Below, in pieces: positions 45,339-54,458 of a stretch of DNA of 64,000 nt; the first letter of the stretch is position 1, and the number at the start of each line of letters is the position of its first letter. Under the pieces are notes generated by a model. The model was given only the letters and a program-made list of their open reading frames with translations. It made no database searches and was not told the origin of the DNA. The stretch comes from an uncultured Algibacter sp. (lineage in GTDB: Bacteria > Bacteroidota > Bacteroidia > Flavobacteriales > Flavobacteriaceae): positions 62,001-126,000 of the forward strand of contig NZ_CANKXG010000009.1 of the NCBI RefSeq assembly GCF_947487575.1, read 5' to 3'. A program made the position numbers and the translations under genes.

Positions 45339-46085
45339 ATGAAATTATTAGAAGGAAAAACCGCTATAGTTACAGGAGCTAGTCGCGGAATAGGAAAAGG
45401 AATTGCACAAGTTTTTGCTGAGCAAGGAGCAAATGTAGCATTTACATATAGTTCTTCGGTTGAAGCAGCAAACGAATTAGAAAGAGAACTTAATCTTTTA
45501 GGAATTAAGGCTAAAGGCTATAAAAGTGATGCAGCAAGTTTTGAAGAAGCCCAAGAGTTAGCAAATGAAGTTGCTAAAGAATTTGGAAGTATAGATATTT
45601 TAGTTAATAACGCAGGAATCACAAAAGATAATTTGCTAATGCGTATTACAGAGGATGATTTTGATACCGTTATTGAAGTCAATTTGAAATCTGTTTTTAA
45701 TATGACAAAAGCAGTTCAAAGAACCATGCTTAAACAACGAAAAGGTTCTATCATAAATATGAGTTCTGTGGTTGGAGTAAAAGGAAATGCAGGGCAAACT
45801 AATTATGCAGCTTCAAAGGCAGGAATTATTGGATTTTCAAAATCTGTAGCTTTAGAGCTTGGTTCAAGAAACATAAGAAGCAATGTCGTGGCACCGGGCT
45901 TTATAGAAACCGAAATGACAGCTAAATTAGATGAAGAAATTGTTAAAGGATGGCGAGCAGGAATCCCTTTAAAAAGAGGAGGAACTCCAGAAGATATTGC
46001 TAATGTTTGTGTGTTTTTAGCTAGCGACATGAGCGCGTATGTTACAGGCCAAACGTTAAACGTTGATGGCGGAATGCTTACTTAA
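45339..46085 (+). CDS. fabG: 3-oxoacyl-ACP reductase
   Basis: The 248-residue short-chain dehydrogenase has TGASRGIGKGIA for NADPH, NNAG, the catalytic Ser in NMSSVVG, Tyr and Lys in YAASKAG (about residues 156-160) and a C-terminal GQTLNVDGGM. These are hallmarks of FabG, which reduces 3-oxoacyl-ACP in each round of fatty acid synthesis. It has its own probable promoter and is followed by a repeat of the GCGGAGGCAGGAAT family. Confidence 0.95.
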   Translation: MKLLEGKTAIVTGASRGIGKGIAQVFAEQGANVAFTYSSSVEAANELERELNLLGIKAKGYKSDAASFEEAQELANEVAKEFGSIDILVNNAGITKDNLLMRITEDDFDTVIEVNLKSVFNMTKAVQRTMLKQRKGSIINMSSVVGVKGNAGQTNYAASKAGIIGFSKSVALELGSRNIRSNVVAPGFIETEMTAKLDEEIVKGWRAGIPLKRGGTPEDIANVCVFLASDMSAYVTGQTLNVDGGMLT

Positions 46086-46110
46086 TTGTCATTACTGCGG
46101 AGGCAGGAAT
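46086..46110. repeat. Small palindromic intergenic repeat
   Basis: ATTACTGCGGAGGCAGGAAT forms the hairpin CTGC-GGAG-GCAG with flanking ATT/AAT. Sequences of the type GTCATTCCTGCGGAGGCAGGAAT (here only partly shown) are widespread between genes in flavobacteria, from memory. Only one copy is seen in this window. Confidence 0.5.
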
Positions 46111-46139
46111 CTTATCAAGATTAAATTTAAAGTTTATTA

Positions 46140-48173
46140 ATGAGTTCTGAAACTCTATTATACATCATACTTGCTGGAATTATAGCGCTAGGTTTAGCGC
46201 TATTTCAGTATTTTATTAAAAAGAAGAGCATGTCAAAATTGAACATGCTTTTTTCGTTTTTAAGGTTTTTGAGTATATTTTCAGTACTGCTATTAATTAT
46301 TAATCCAAGTTTTGATCAAATAAAGGTTTCAGTTGAAAAGCCAAATTTGATTGTTGCTATTGATAATTCAAGTTCTGTAAAACATTTAAAACAGAATGAG
46401 AATCTGATTGATTTTATTGAAGAAATCAAGGCTAATGATGACCTTCAAAAGAAATTTAATATAGATTATTATGCCTTTGGAGAAAGCTTAATTTTATCTG
46501 ACTCTATTACGTTTTTAGATAAACAAACAAATATTTCTAAGGCATTTAGTCAATTAAATCAAATCTATAAGCAAACAACATCTCCAACTTTACTTGTTAC
46601 AGATGGAAACCAAACTTATGGGAATGATTATCAGTTTGTGTCGAACACATACAAACAACCCATTTATCCAATAATTTTGGGTGATACGATTACTTATGTC
46701 GATTTAAAAATTCAACAGCTTAACGTCAATAAGTATGCGTATTTAAAAAATAGATTTCCTGTTGAAACTATTTTAGTTTATAATGGAAACGATAATATTA
46801 ATTCAACGTTTGTGGTTAAAATTGGAAATGTTACAGTGTTTTCAAAAACAATTAACTTTTCTAAAAATGATAATTCTAAGGTTGTTAATTTTACTTTGCC
46901 AACAAATAGAGTGGGTATTAGTAATTATAAAGCGACACTAGTTCCTTTAGAAAGTGAAAAAAATAAAATAAATAATTCAAAGAATTTTGCAGTTGAAGTT
47001 ATTAATCAAAAAACAAAAATTGCTATAGTTAGTGATTTTTCACATCCAGATTTAGGTGCTTTAAAAAAGAGTATTGAAAGTAATGAACAGCGCTCTGTTT
47101 CTATATTGACACCTAAATATGTGATTAATCAAATTAATGATTTTCAGTTAATTATAGTCTATCAACCAAATAACAAGTTTAATATTTTGTTTGGTAGGTT
47201 AGAATCGCTAAATAAAAATCTATTTATAATTATTGGTGCTAAGACAGACTTGAGTTTTATGTATAAAGTTTCTGAAAATTATTCTCATGTAATAACTGGT
47301 CAACCCGAAAATTATCAAGCAGAATTAAACATAAATTATTCTCCGTTTATTATTGATGATATCAATTTTGAGTCATTTCCACCATTACTTTCAAATTACG
47401 GAGAAGTAAAATTTAATACACCTTTCCAAACAATATTAAACAAAAGAGTTAACGGTATTACAATAAACCAACCACTTTTAGCAACATTTGAAACTAACAG
47501 TAGAAGAGAAGCTGTTTTATTTGGTGAAAATATATGGCAATGGAGAGCTCAAAGTTATTTAAATGAAAAATCATTTAACGATTTTGATAATTTTATTGGG
47601 AAACTCATTCAATACTTAGCGACTAATAAGAAAAAAAGCAGACTTAATATTGACTATCAATCGTTTTATAACGGAAGCGGAAACATTATTATTAAAGCAG
47701 AGTTTTTTGATAAAAACTATGTTTTTGACACGCGTGAATCTTTAAATATTGTAATTACAGATAAGGTTTCAAAAGAGAAAAAAACATTTCCTCTAATTTT
47801 AAAGAACAATAATTATCAAGTCGATTTAAGCAGTTTGTTACCCTCAGAATACAGTTTTACAGTAAAAGCTACAAATGAAAATCTATCTAAATCTGGTAGT
47901 TTTCAAATCTTAGAATATAATGTAGAACAACAATTTTTAAATGCCGATGTAACAAAGTTACAGCAGTTAGCTACTAACAGTTCGGGTTCAAGTTATTTTA
48001 TTGCTGAAACAGAAAAAGTGGTAAACGATTTATTGAATGATAATCGTTTCACTTCAATTCAAAAAAGCAGTAAAAATACCATACCTTTGATAGATTGGAA
48101 ATACCTTCTAGCCATTATAGCACTTAGCTTAGGTGTTGAGTGGTTTTTAAGAAAATATAACGGATTAATTTAA
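46140..48173 (+). CDS. Membrane protein with von Willebrand factor A-like domain
   Basis: The 677-residue protein has two N-terminal spans (ETLLYIILAGIIALGLALFQYF, LFSFLRFLSIFSVLLLIINP). The VWA-like stretch NLIVAIDNSSSVKHL carries a DxSxS metal site and ends TTSPTLLVTDGNQTYGNDY. A long beta-rich periplasmic region and a C-terminal span (YLLAIIALSLGVEWFLRKY) follow. This is the architecture of BatA-like or glutamine-amidotransferase-like envelope proteins common in Bacteroidetes. The function is not known. It lies 10 bases before the prohibitin-like gene, so both are probably expressed together. Confidence 0.75.
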   Translation: MSSETLLYIILAGIIALGLALFQYFIKKKSMSKLNMLFSFLRFLSIFSVLLLIINPSFDQIKVSVEKPNLIVAIDNSSSVKHLKQNENLIDFIEEIKANDDLQKKFNIDYYAFGESLILSDSITFLDKQTNISKAFSQLNQIYKQTTSPTLLVTDGNQTYGNDYQFVSNTYKQPIYPIILGDTITYVDLKIQQLNVNKYAYLKNRFPVETILVYNGNDNINSTFVVKIGNVTVFSKTINFSKNDNSKVVNFTLPTNRVGISNYKATLVPLESEKNKINNSKNFAVEVINQKTKIAIVSDFSHPDLGALKKSIESNEQRSVSILTPKYVINQINDFQLIIVYQPNNKFNILFGRLESLNKNLFIIIGAKTDLSFMYKVSENYSHVITGQPENYQAELNINYSPFIIDDINFESFPPLLSNYGEVKFNTPFQTILNKRVNGITINQPLLATFETNSRREAVLFGENIWQWRAQSYLNEKSFNDFDNFIGKLIQYLATNKKKSRLNIDYQSFYNGSGNIIIKAEFFDKNYVFDTRESLNIVITDKVSKEKKTFPLILKNNNYQVDLSSLLPSEYSFTVKATNENLSKSGSFQILEYNVEQQFLNADVTKLQQLATNSSGSSYFIAETEKVVNDLLNDNRFTSIQKSSKNTIPLIDWKYLLAIIALSLGVEWFLRKYNGLI

Positions 48174-48183
48174 ATAAAAAAAA

Positions 48184-48999
48184 ATGGAAAAATTACCAAA
48201 AGTAGCATTGCCTTTTATAATTGGGGCAATATTATTAGTAGTCGTATTAGCAAAATCAGCAATAACTATAGATTCTGGGGAGGCTGGAGTGCTTTTTAAA
48301 ACCTTTGGAGATGGTGTTGTCGTTGATGAGCCACCAATGGGAGAAGGGTTTCATATTGTTGCACCTTGGAACAAGGTATATGTTTATGAAGTAAGACAGC
48401 AAGAACTTTTTGAAAAAATGAAGGTGTTGTCTTCAAACGGATTAGAAATTCAAATTGATGCTTCGGCATGGTATGAGCCTGTGTATAATGAATTAGGTAA
48501 TTTGCACCAGTCTCTTGGTCAAAACTATTTACAACGTGTTATTCAACCTGCAATTCGTAGTGCAGCAAGAAGTGTTATTGGGCGTTATACCCCAGACGAT
48601 TTGTATTCAACAAAACGAGACGCAATTCAGGTTGAAATTTTTGAAGAAACTAAGAAAATACTTGATAAGCAATATGTTCAATTAAATGAAGTGTTGGTAA
48701 GAGATGTAACTTTACCTCCAACAATTAAAGATGCCATAGAACGTAAATTAAAACAAGAACAAGAATCCTTAGAATATGAGTTTAGATTAGTTACAGCAGA
48801 AAAAGAAGCTGAGAAAGTAATTATTGAAGCAAAAGGTAAAGCAGATGCTAACAGGATTTTAAGTGCTTCATTAACTGATAAGATTCTTCAAGATAAAGGT
48901 ATTGAGGCAACGGTTAAGCTATCAGAATCTTCAAATAGCAAAGTAATTGTTATTGGTTCTGGAGATAGTGGAATGCCAATTATCCTTGGAAATCAATAA
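48184..48999 (+). CDS. SPFH/prohibitin-family membrane protein
   Basis: The 271-residue protein has an N-terminal membrane anchor (VALPFIIGAILLVVVLAKSA) and a Band 7 domain (TIDSGEAGVLFKTFGDGV, GEGFHIVAPWNKVYVYEVRQQE, LRNV-like RVIQPAIRSAARSVIGRYTPDDLYSTKRDAIQ). A coiled coil, EQESLEYEFRLVTAEKEAEKVIIEAKGKADANRIL, follows. Prohibitin-like rings organise membrane domains and regulate FtsH-type proteases in other bacteria. The neighbouring VWA-like membrane protein is a possible partner, by proximity only. Confidence 0.92.
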   Translation: MEKLPKVALPFIIGAILLVVVLAKSAITIDSGEAGVLFKTFGDGVVVDEPPMGEGFHIVAPWNKVYVYEVRQQELFEKMKVLSSNGLEIQIDASAWYEPVYNELGNLHQSLGQNYLQRVIQPAIRSAARSVIGRYTPDDLYSTKRDAIQVEIFEETKKILDKQYVQLNEVLVRDVTLPPTIKDAIERKLKQEQESLEYEFRLVTAEKEAEKVIIEAKGKADANRILSASLTDKILQDKGIEATVKLSESSNSKVIVIGSGDSGMPIILGNQ

Positions 49000-49094
49000 A
49001 ATAATTGAGCTTTTAATACATTCATTAAAAATTATTAATTTTTTTATAGGTAAATATTAATAATATTGAATTGTTTTAAGAATTGTATTTATAA

Positions 49095-49127
49095 TTTGGA
49101 TTTAATCATATAAATTATAGATATTTG
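49095..49127 (+). promoter_or_regulatory. Candidate promoter of the his leader
   Basis: TTTG at 49095-49098 and GATATTTG at 49120-49127 resemble the Bacteroidetes elements, with a 21-base spacer and one mismatch. Transcription would start near 49134, a few bases before the leader peptide start at 49146, which suits an attenuator. The match is moderate. Confidence 0.4.
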
Positions 49128-49145
49128 CATTGTTAAAAAAAAGAC

Positions 49146-49199
49146 ATGACTTTTATTCAATCACATCATCATTTTCATATTTGCTCTCAAGCGAAGTGA
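49146..49199 (+). CDS. hisL: Histidine operon leader peptide
   Basis: The frame reads MTFIQSHHHFHICSQAK, 17 residues with four histidines within five codons (CAT at 49164-49172 and 49176-49178). It stops 32 bases before a terminator hairpin and lies directly upstream of a complete histidine biosynthesis operon. Its last codons, TCTCAAGCG at 49185-49193, also form one arm of an antiterminator. This is the design of classic amino-acid attenuators: slow translation of His codons exposes the arm, fast translation covers it. The peptide itself has no expected function after translation. Confidence 0.85.
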   Translation: MTFIQSHHHFHICSQAK

Positions 49200-49245
49200 A
49201 AATGTATTGAGTAAAATCAGCATATATTTTTAAACCCGTTTGAGA
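49185..49245 (+). promoter_or_regulatory. Antiterminator of the his attenuator
   Basis: TCTCAAGCG at 49185-49193 pairs over nine bases with CGTTTGAGA at 49237-49245, with one G-T pair. The second arm overlaps the 5' arm of the terminator (49232-49243), so the two folds exclude each other. A ribosome stalled at the first His codons would leave the first arm free; a ribosome reaching the stop codon at 49197 would cover it. Confidence 0.75.
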
Positions 49246-49263
49246 CAATCAAGCGGGTTTTTT
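49232..49263 (+). terminator. Terminator of the his attenuator
   Basis: AAACCCGTTTGA (49232-49243), loop GACAA, TCAAGCGGGTTT (49249-49260) give a 12-pair stem with one G-T pair, followed by T residues to 49263. It lies 33 bases after the leader peptide stop and 47 bases before the hisG start, so it can end transcription before the structural genes. Confidence 0.85.
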
Positions 49264-49309
49264 AATTCTAATGCCAACTAGATTGTTTCAAACTCATAAA
49301 AACAACATA

Positions 49310-50167
49310 ATGAGTAAATTAAGAATTGCAGTACAGAAATCAGGTCGTTTAAACGAAGACTCGATGAAAATATTAAAAGACATCGGAATTTCTATTGATA
49401 ATGGAAAAGACCAATTAAAAGCATCAGCTAGAAACTTTCCCGTAGAGGTTTTCTATTTAAGAAACGGAGATATTCCTCAGTATTTAAAAGACGGAGTAGT
49501 AGACGTTGCCATTATTGGCGAGAATGTCTTAATTGAAAAAGGGAATGATTTAAAATTTGTGGAACGTTTAGGGTTTTCAAAATGTAAAGTTTCTATTGCG
49601 GTTCCGAAAGATTCTGATGATAGTTCTCTAAAAGATTTAAACGGAAAAAAAATAGCTACTTCATACCCTGAAACGGTAAAGAAGTTTTTAAAAGAGCAAA
49701 ATATTGATGCACAATTACACATTATTAACGGATCTGTTGAAATCGCTCCCAATATTGGATTAGCAGACGGAATTTGTGATATTGTTTCTAGTGGAAGCAC
49801 TTTATTTAAAAATGGCTTAAAGGAAATTGAAGTTTTGTTAAAGTCTGAGGCTGTTTTGGCCGTATCTCCAGTTCTTGATGCTGAAAAGCAAAAAATTCTT
49901 GATACCATTCAATTTAGAATTCAATCGGTTTTAAAAGGTAGGGATTCAAAATATGTTTTACTAAACGCGCCTAATGATAAAATACAAGATATCATAAATG
50001 TATTGCCAGGTATGAAAAGCCCATCAGTTTTACCACTAGACGAAAAGGGATGGAGTTCTGTGCACTCAGTAATTAGTAAAAATGAGTTTTGGGACGTTAT
50101 AGACGCATTAAAAGCTAATGGTGCGGAAGGTATATTGGTTTGTCCTATTGAAAAAATGGTTTTATAA
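49310..50167 (+). CDS. hisG: ATP phosphoribosyltransferase (long form)
   Basis: The 285-residue enzyme makes the first step of histidine synthesis, PRPP plus ATP to phosphoribosyl-ATP. It has LRIAVQKSGRLNEDSMKIL, VDVAIIGENVLIEKG, GKKIATSYPETVKKFL, the PRPP-binding DGICDIVSSGSTL and a C-terminal ACT-like regulatory domain (MKSPSVLPLDEKGWSSVHSVI). It is therefore the long, HisZ-independent form, inhibited by histidine in relatives. I start at ATG 49310 (MSKLRIAVQ); a frame from 49271 would put a poorly conserved extension next to the terminator. Confidence 0.96.
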   Translation: MSKLRIAVQKSGRLNEDSMKILKDIGISIDNGKDQLKASARNFPVEVFYLRNGDIPQYLKDGVVDVAIIGENVLIEKGNDLKFVERLGFSKCKVSIAVPKDSDDSSLKDLNGKKIATSYPETVKKFLKEQNIDAQLHIINGSVEIAPNIGLADGICDIVSSGSTLFKNGLKEIEVLLKSEAVLAVSPVLDAEKQKILDTIQFRIQSVLKGRDSKYVLLNAPNDKIQDIINVLPGMKSPSVLPLDEKGWSSVHSVISKNEFWDVIDALKANGAEGILVCPIEKMVL

Positions 50168-50236
50168 ATAACTTTTAGCAATTTGCTATTCGTGTTTAGC
50201 GGATAGCCAAAAATCAAAAGTCTAAAGCTTTTTTAA
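50168..50236. repeat. Spacer with GCTA/TAGC-type repeat between hisG and hisD
   Basis: The 69-base gap contains TAGCAATTTGCTA and TTTAGCGGATAGCC. It resembles the low-complexity AGCTAAAAGCC-type sequences in three later gaps of this operon. No terminator is formed. Confidence 0.45.
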
Positions 50237-51523
50237 ATGCAAATAATTAATAATCCAAATAAAGTTAGTTGGAAGGACGTTTTAAAGCGACCTACTCAAA
50301 CGGTTGATGATATTGAGGATACGGTCAATCAAATTTTTGATGAAGTTTCTCAAAAGGGTGATGAAGCCATAAAGAAATACACGTCTTATTTTGATGGAAT
50401 TTCTATGAAGTCAAATATTGTATCTATTGGCGAAATTAATGACGCCGTTAAGCAGGTACCCGAAAAACTTCAAAACGCCATTAAAATAGCCAAGAAGAAT
50501 ATCGAGGCATTTCATGGTATTCAGAAGTCATCAAAAATAGAAATTGAAACAACCCTTGGTGTGCAGTGTTGGCAAGAAAAACGGCCTATTCAAAAAGTTG
50601 GATTATATATTCCAGGAGGAACAGCGCCTTTGTTTTCAACCGTTTTAATGTTAGCAGTACCAGCACAAATAGCAGGTTGTAAAGAAATCGTTTTGTGCTC
50701 ACCTCCAAATAAAGCAGGAAAGCTTGCACCAGAAATTTTGTTTGCAGCTCAGCTTTGTGGGGTTACTAAAATCATAAAGGTTGGAGGTATTCAGGCTATT
50801 GCTGGATTAACCTTTGGAACAGAAACAATTCCGCAAGTTTATAAAATATTTGGACCAGGAAACCAGTTTGTAACTGTTGCTAAACAATTAGCCACAAAGC
50901 ATGGTGTAGCTATTGATATGCCAGCAGGGCCAAGTGAATTGTTAGTAGTTGCAGACGAAACAGCAAATGCATCATATATAGCTTCAGATTTACTAAGTCA
51001 AGCTGAACACGGTACAGACAGTCAAGTCATTTTGGTTTCAACATCAAAACGAATAATAGATGAAGTTTCAGAGGAAGTTGAAAAACAGTTAGATGTACTT
51101 CCGCGTAAAGCGATTGCAGAAAAAGCCATGGCAAATTCGAAGTTGATTTATGTTGAAAATGATGACATTGCACTTGAATTAATTAATGAATATGGCCCAG
51201 AGCATTTTATTATTTGTGCTAAGAATGAAAATTTGTATGTGGACGGTATAAATAATGCTGGTTCCATATTTATAGGAGACTATACACCTGAGAGTGCTGG
51301 AGATTACGCATCAGGAACTAACCACACATTGCCAACAAACGGATTTTCAAAGGCATATTCTGGAGTTAATTTAGATAGTTTTTTAAAAAGTATGACGTTT
51401 CAAAAAATTTCAAAAGATGGGCTTTTAAATATTGGAGAAACTATAGAATTAATGGCGGATGCAGAAGGCTTACAAGCGCACAAAAATGCAGTAACCATAA
51501 GATTAAAGGATTTAAAAAAATAG
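50237..51523 (+). CDS. hisD: Histidinol dehydrogenase
   Basis: The 428-residue zinc enzyme does the last two steps of histidine synthesis, histidinol to histidine. It has KRPIQKVGLYIPGGTAPLFSTVLMLAVPAQIAGCKEIVLCSPP, GGIQAIAGLTFGTETIPQVYKIFGPGNQFV, DMPAGPSELLVVADETANASYIASDLLSQAEHG with a zinc-binding Gln-His and FIGDYTPESAGDYASGTNHTLPT with the catalytic Glu and His. Length is normal. Gene order hisG-hisD is standard. Confidence 0.97.
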   Translation: MQIINNPNKVSWKDVLKRPTQTVDDIEDTVNQIFDEVSQKGDEAIKKYTSYFDGISMKSNIVSIGEINDAVKQVPEKLQNAIKIAKKNIEAFHGIQKSSKIEIETTLGVQCWQEKRPIQKVGLYIPGGTAPLFSTVLMLAVPAQIAGCKEIVLCSPPNKAGKLAPEILFAAQLCGVTKIIKVGGIQAIAGLTFGTETIPQVYKIFGPGNQFVTVAKQLATKHGVAIDMPAGPSELLVVADETANASYIASDLLSQAEHGTDSQVILVSTSKRIIDEVSEEVEKQLDVLPRKAIAEKAMANSKLIYVENDDIALELINEYGPEHFIICAKNENLYVDGINNAGSIFIGDYTPESAGDYASGTNHTLPTNGFSKAYSGVNLDSFLKSMTFQKISKDGLLNIGETIELMADAEGLQAHKNAVTIRLKDLKK

Positions 51524-51531
51524 CTGTGTCA

Positions 51532-51588
51532 TGCTGAACTTGTTTCAGCATAACACATAATTATAAGACACTGAAATAAATTCAGTGT
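51532..51588. repeat. Two palindromes in the hisD-hisC gap
   Basis: TGCTGAA (51532-51538) pairs with TTCAGCA (51544-51550), and ACACTGAA (51568-51575) with TTCAGTGT (51581-51588). The first belongs to a family CTGAACTTGTTTCAG that recurs before hisI. Such elements, similar to REP sequences, are widespread in flavobacterial genomes as I recall. They may stabilise or process the his mRNA. Confidence 0.65.
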
Positions 51589-51597
51589 AACGATAAA

Positions 51598-52632
51598 ATG
51601 AATATTCAAGATTTAATAAGACCAACCATAAAAGCACTAAAGCCGTATTCATCGGCAAGAGATGAATTTCAAGGTAATAGTGATGCTATGGTGTTTTTAG
51701 ATGCGAATGAAAACCCGTTTGAAAATGGTGTAAATCGTTATCCAGACCCACAACAGCGTACTGTGAAATCACTCCTTTCTAAAATTAAAGAGATTCCTCA
51801 AGAAAATATTCTTCTTGGAAATGGAAGTGATGAAGTTTTAGATTTAATATTCCGAGCATTTTGCGAGCCCAATCAAGATAATATCATCACATTACCACCA
51901 ACTTACGGGATGTACAGTGTGTTGGCTAATATCAATGCTATAGCTATTAAAAGTGTTCAACTTGATGACAGATTTCAGCCTAAAGTTGATGCCATATTAA
52001 AAATAGCAGATTCGAATTCTAAATTACTCTTTTTATGTTCGCCAAATAACCCAACAGGAAATAGTTTTGAGGCTAAATCTATTGAGAGATTAATAAAAGA
52101 ATTTAAAGGGATAGTGGTTATTGATGAAGCTTATATTGATTTTTCAAATGAAGAAAGTTGGGCAAGTCGATTAAACGAATTTCCAAATTTGATAGTGACG
52201 CAAACACTTTCTAAAGCTTATGGAATGGCAGGAATTCGTTTAGGAATTTGTTATGCTTCGAGCGAGATTATTTCGGTTTTAAATCGTATTAAACCGCCTT
52301 ATAACGTAAACGAATTGACGCAACAAAAAGCGATTTCTCAATTAGAGAAAAACGAAATAACTAAACAACAAGTTTCAAATATTTTAAAAGAGCGTAATGT
52401 TTTAGTTAGCAAGTTAAAGGACGTAAATTACATTTCAAAAGTATACCCATCAGATGCAAATTTTGTTTTAGCAAAAGTTGATGATGCTACAAAACGATAC
52501 AATCAATTAATTGAAAAAGGTATCGTTATTAGAAATAGAACTACACAACCAAGATGCGAAAATTGTTTGCGTTTTACAATTGGAACTTCTGAAGAGAATA
52601 AAATATTAATAGATACTCTAAATTCTATATAA
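51598..52632 (+). CDS. hisC: Histidinol-phosphate aminotransferase
   Basis: The 344-residue PLP aminotransferase of class I/II has [61 protein letters not shown], the PLP-lysine motif [14 protein letters not shown] and CLRFTIGT near the C-terminus with the phosphate-binding Arg. It converts imidazole-acetol phosphate to histidinol phosphate with glutamate. Its stop codon overlaps the hisB start by one base (TAATG). Confidence 0.97.
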   Translation: MNIQDLIRPTIKALKPYSSARDEFQGNSDAMVFLDANENPFENGVNRYPDPQQRTVKSLLSKIKEIPQENILLGNGSDEVLDLIFRAFCEPNQDNIITLPPTYGMYSVLANINAIAIKSVQLDDRFQPKVDAILKIADSNSKLLFLCSPNNPTGNSFEAKSIERLIKEFKGIVVIDEAYIDFSNEESWASRLNEFPNLIVTQTLSKAYGMAGIRLGICYASSEIISVLNRIKPPYNVNELTQQKAISQLEKNEITKQQVSNILKERNVLVSKLKDVNYISKVYPSDANFVLAKVDDATKRYNQLIEKGIVIRNRTTQPRCENCLRFTIGTSEENKILIDTLNSI

Positions 52633-53768
52633 TGAAAAAAGTACTTTTTATCGATAGAGATGGCACATTGGTATTGGAGCCACCAGTAGATTATCAATTA
52701 GATAGTTTAGAAAAGCTGGAATATTATCCTAAAGTATTTCAATACATGGCTAAAATAGCTAATGAATTGGATTATGAATTAGTTATGGTAACCAATCAAG
52801 ATGGTTTAGGAACTGATAGTTTTCCTGAAGATACGTTTTGGCCTGCTCAAAATAAAATTATTGATGCATTTGCTAAAGAAGGTGTTACTTTTTCTGAAGT
52901 GTTTATTGATAAAACATTTCCTCATGAGAATGCGGAGACTCGTAAGCCAAGAACAGGCCTGTTAACTCAATACTTTTTAGAAGATTATGATTTAGAAAAT
53001 TCGTTTGTTTTAGGCGACAGAATTACCGATATGGAACTCGCTAAAAACTTAGGAGCAAAAGGTATTTACTTGTCTGAAAATCCCGAATTGGGAGCTGATG
53101 AAATAGAAAGTTCTAAACAAGAAATTCTAGATTGCATAGCTTTAACAAGCACAGATTGGGCAGAAATATATGCCTTTTTAAAAGCTGATGAACGTACTGG
53201 TGGTTTAATTAGAAATACTAATGAAACGAAAATTGCTATTCAGATAAATCTTGATGGTACAGGAAAAAGTAAAATTGATACCGGAATTGCTTTTTTTGAC
53301 CACATGTTGGACCAAATAGCGCGCCACGGTCAATTAGATTTAAATATTAAGGTTGATGGCGATTTAGAAGTTGATGAACATCATACTATTGAAGATACCG
53401 CTATTGCCTTAGGAGAAATTTTTAATAAAGCTTTAGGGAATAAATTAGGTATAGAACGTTACGGTTTCTGTTTACCAATGGATGATTGTTATGCACAAGC
53501 GGCTATCGATTTTGGGGGAAGAAACTGGTTAGTTTGGGAAGCTGATTTTAAACGTGAAATGATTGGCAAAATGCCAACTGAAATGTTTTATCATTTCTTT
53601 AAATCATTTACTGATGGTGCAAAATGTAATTTGAATATAAAAGCAGAAGGCACCAATGAACATCACAAAATAGAAGCTATTTTTAAAGTGTTTGCAAAAG
53701 CTATTAAAATGGCTGTAAAGCGTGATATTGAAAAAATGATTTTACCAAGTACAAAAGGAATGTTATAA
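52632..53768 (+). CDS. hisB: Bifunctional histidinol-phosphatase / imidazoleglycerol-phosphate dehydratase
   Basis: The 378-residue protein fuses two enzymes. The N-terminal HAD phosphatase has [17 protein letters not shown] and [15 protein letters not shown]. The C-terminal dehydratase begins near residue 190 and has [51 protein letters not shown] and [20 protein letters not shown] with metal-binding His repeats. The same fusion exists in enterobacteria. It does the sixth and eighth steps of the pathway. Confidence 0.97.
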   Translation: MKKVLFIDRDGTLVLEPPVDYQLDSLEKLEYYPKVFQYMAKIANELDYELVMVTNQDGLGTDSFPEDTFWPAQNKIIDAFAKEGVTFSEVFIDKTFPHENAETRKPRTGLLTQYFLEDYDLENSFVLGDRITDMELAKNLGAKGIYLSENPELGADEIESSKQEILDCIALTSTDWAEIYAFLKADERTGGLIRNTNETKIAIQINLDGTGKSKIDTGIAFFDHMLDQIARHGQLDLNIKVDGDLEVDEHHTIEDTAIALGEIFNKALGNKLGIERYGFCLPMDDCYAQAAIDFGGRNWLVWEADFKREMIGKMPTEMFYHFFKSFTDGAKCNLNIKAEGTNEHHKIEAIFKVFAKAIKMAVKRDIEKMILPSTKGML

Positions 53769-53828
53769 AAAGCCATTAGCCTTTAGCTGTTTGCCAATAG
53801 CTAAAAGCCGATAGCTAAAAGCCATAGA
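53769..53828. repeat. AGCTAAAAGCC-type repeat between hisB and hisH
   Basis: The gap holds AAAAGCCATTAGCCTTTAGC and then CCAATAGCTAAAAGCCGATA with another copy of AGCTAAAAGCC. These short direct and inverted repeats recur in the gaps after hisH and hisA. Confidence 0.6.
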
Positions 53829-54410
53829 ATGAAATTAGTTATAATTAATTACGGTGCAGGAAATATAAAAAGCATCCAATTTGCTTTTAAACGTTTGGGT
53901 GTTGATGCTGTTTTGTCAAATACCCCAGAAGAAATAGTAGCTGCCGATAAAATAATTTTTCCAGGTGTTGGAGAAGCAAGTTCTGCTATGAAAATGCTTC
54001 GCGAAAGTGGTTTGGATGAATTGATACCTAAATTAAAACAACCCGTTTTAGGAATTTGTTTAGGGATGCAATTACTTTGTAAATCAACAGAGGAAGGCAA
54101 TACAAAAGGTCTTGGTATTTTTCAAACAGATGTAAAACGGTTTTCAAACGATGTAAAAGTACCACAAATGGGATGGAATGTCATTAAGGATTTAAAGTCC
54201 GATTTGTTTAAAGACATCAAAGAAAATGAATATATGTATTTGGTACACAGCTATTATGCAGAACATTGTAATGAAACGATAGCTAAAACAGATTATGGTA
54301 TCAATTATGCATCAGCATTACAACATAAAAATTTTTATGGGACACAATTTCACCCAGAAAAGAGTGGTACTGCAGGAGCAAGAATATTAGAGAATTTTTT
54401 GAATTTATAA
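53829..54410 (+). CDS. hisH: Imidazole glycerol phosphate synthase, glutaminase subunit
   Basis: The 193-residue class I glutamine amidotransferase has NYGAGNIKSIQFAFKRLG, PGVGEASSAM, the nucleophile Cys77 in GICLGMQLL and His175 and Glu177 in QFHPEKSG. It gives ammonia to HisF, encoded two genes downstream. Length and motifs are normal. Confidence 0.97.
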   Translation: MKLVIINYGAGNIKSIQFAFKRLGVDAVLSNTPEEIVAADKIIFPGVGEASSAMKMLRESGLDELIPKLKQPVLGICLGMQLLCKSTEEGNTKGLGIFQTDVKRFSNDVKVPQMGWNVIKDLKSDLFKDIKENEYMYLVHSYYAEHCNETIAKTDYGINYASALQHKNFYGTQFHPEKSGTAGARILENFLNL

Positions 54411-54458
54411 ACAGTCTTTGGCTAATAGCTAGAAGCCAAAAGCAAATAGCTAAAAATA
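54411..54458. repeat. Repeat between hisH and hisA
   Basis: The 48-base gap contains GGCTAATAGCTAGAAGCC and AGCAAATAGCTAAAAATA, related to the repeats between hisB and hisH and between hisA and hisF. Confidence 0.55.

Noticed and set aside
49477-50217. Long minus-strand frames opposite hisG
   Set aside because: They are mirror frames of the well-supported hisG gene and show no family motifs.
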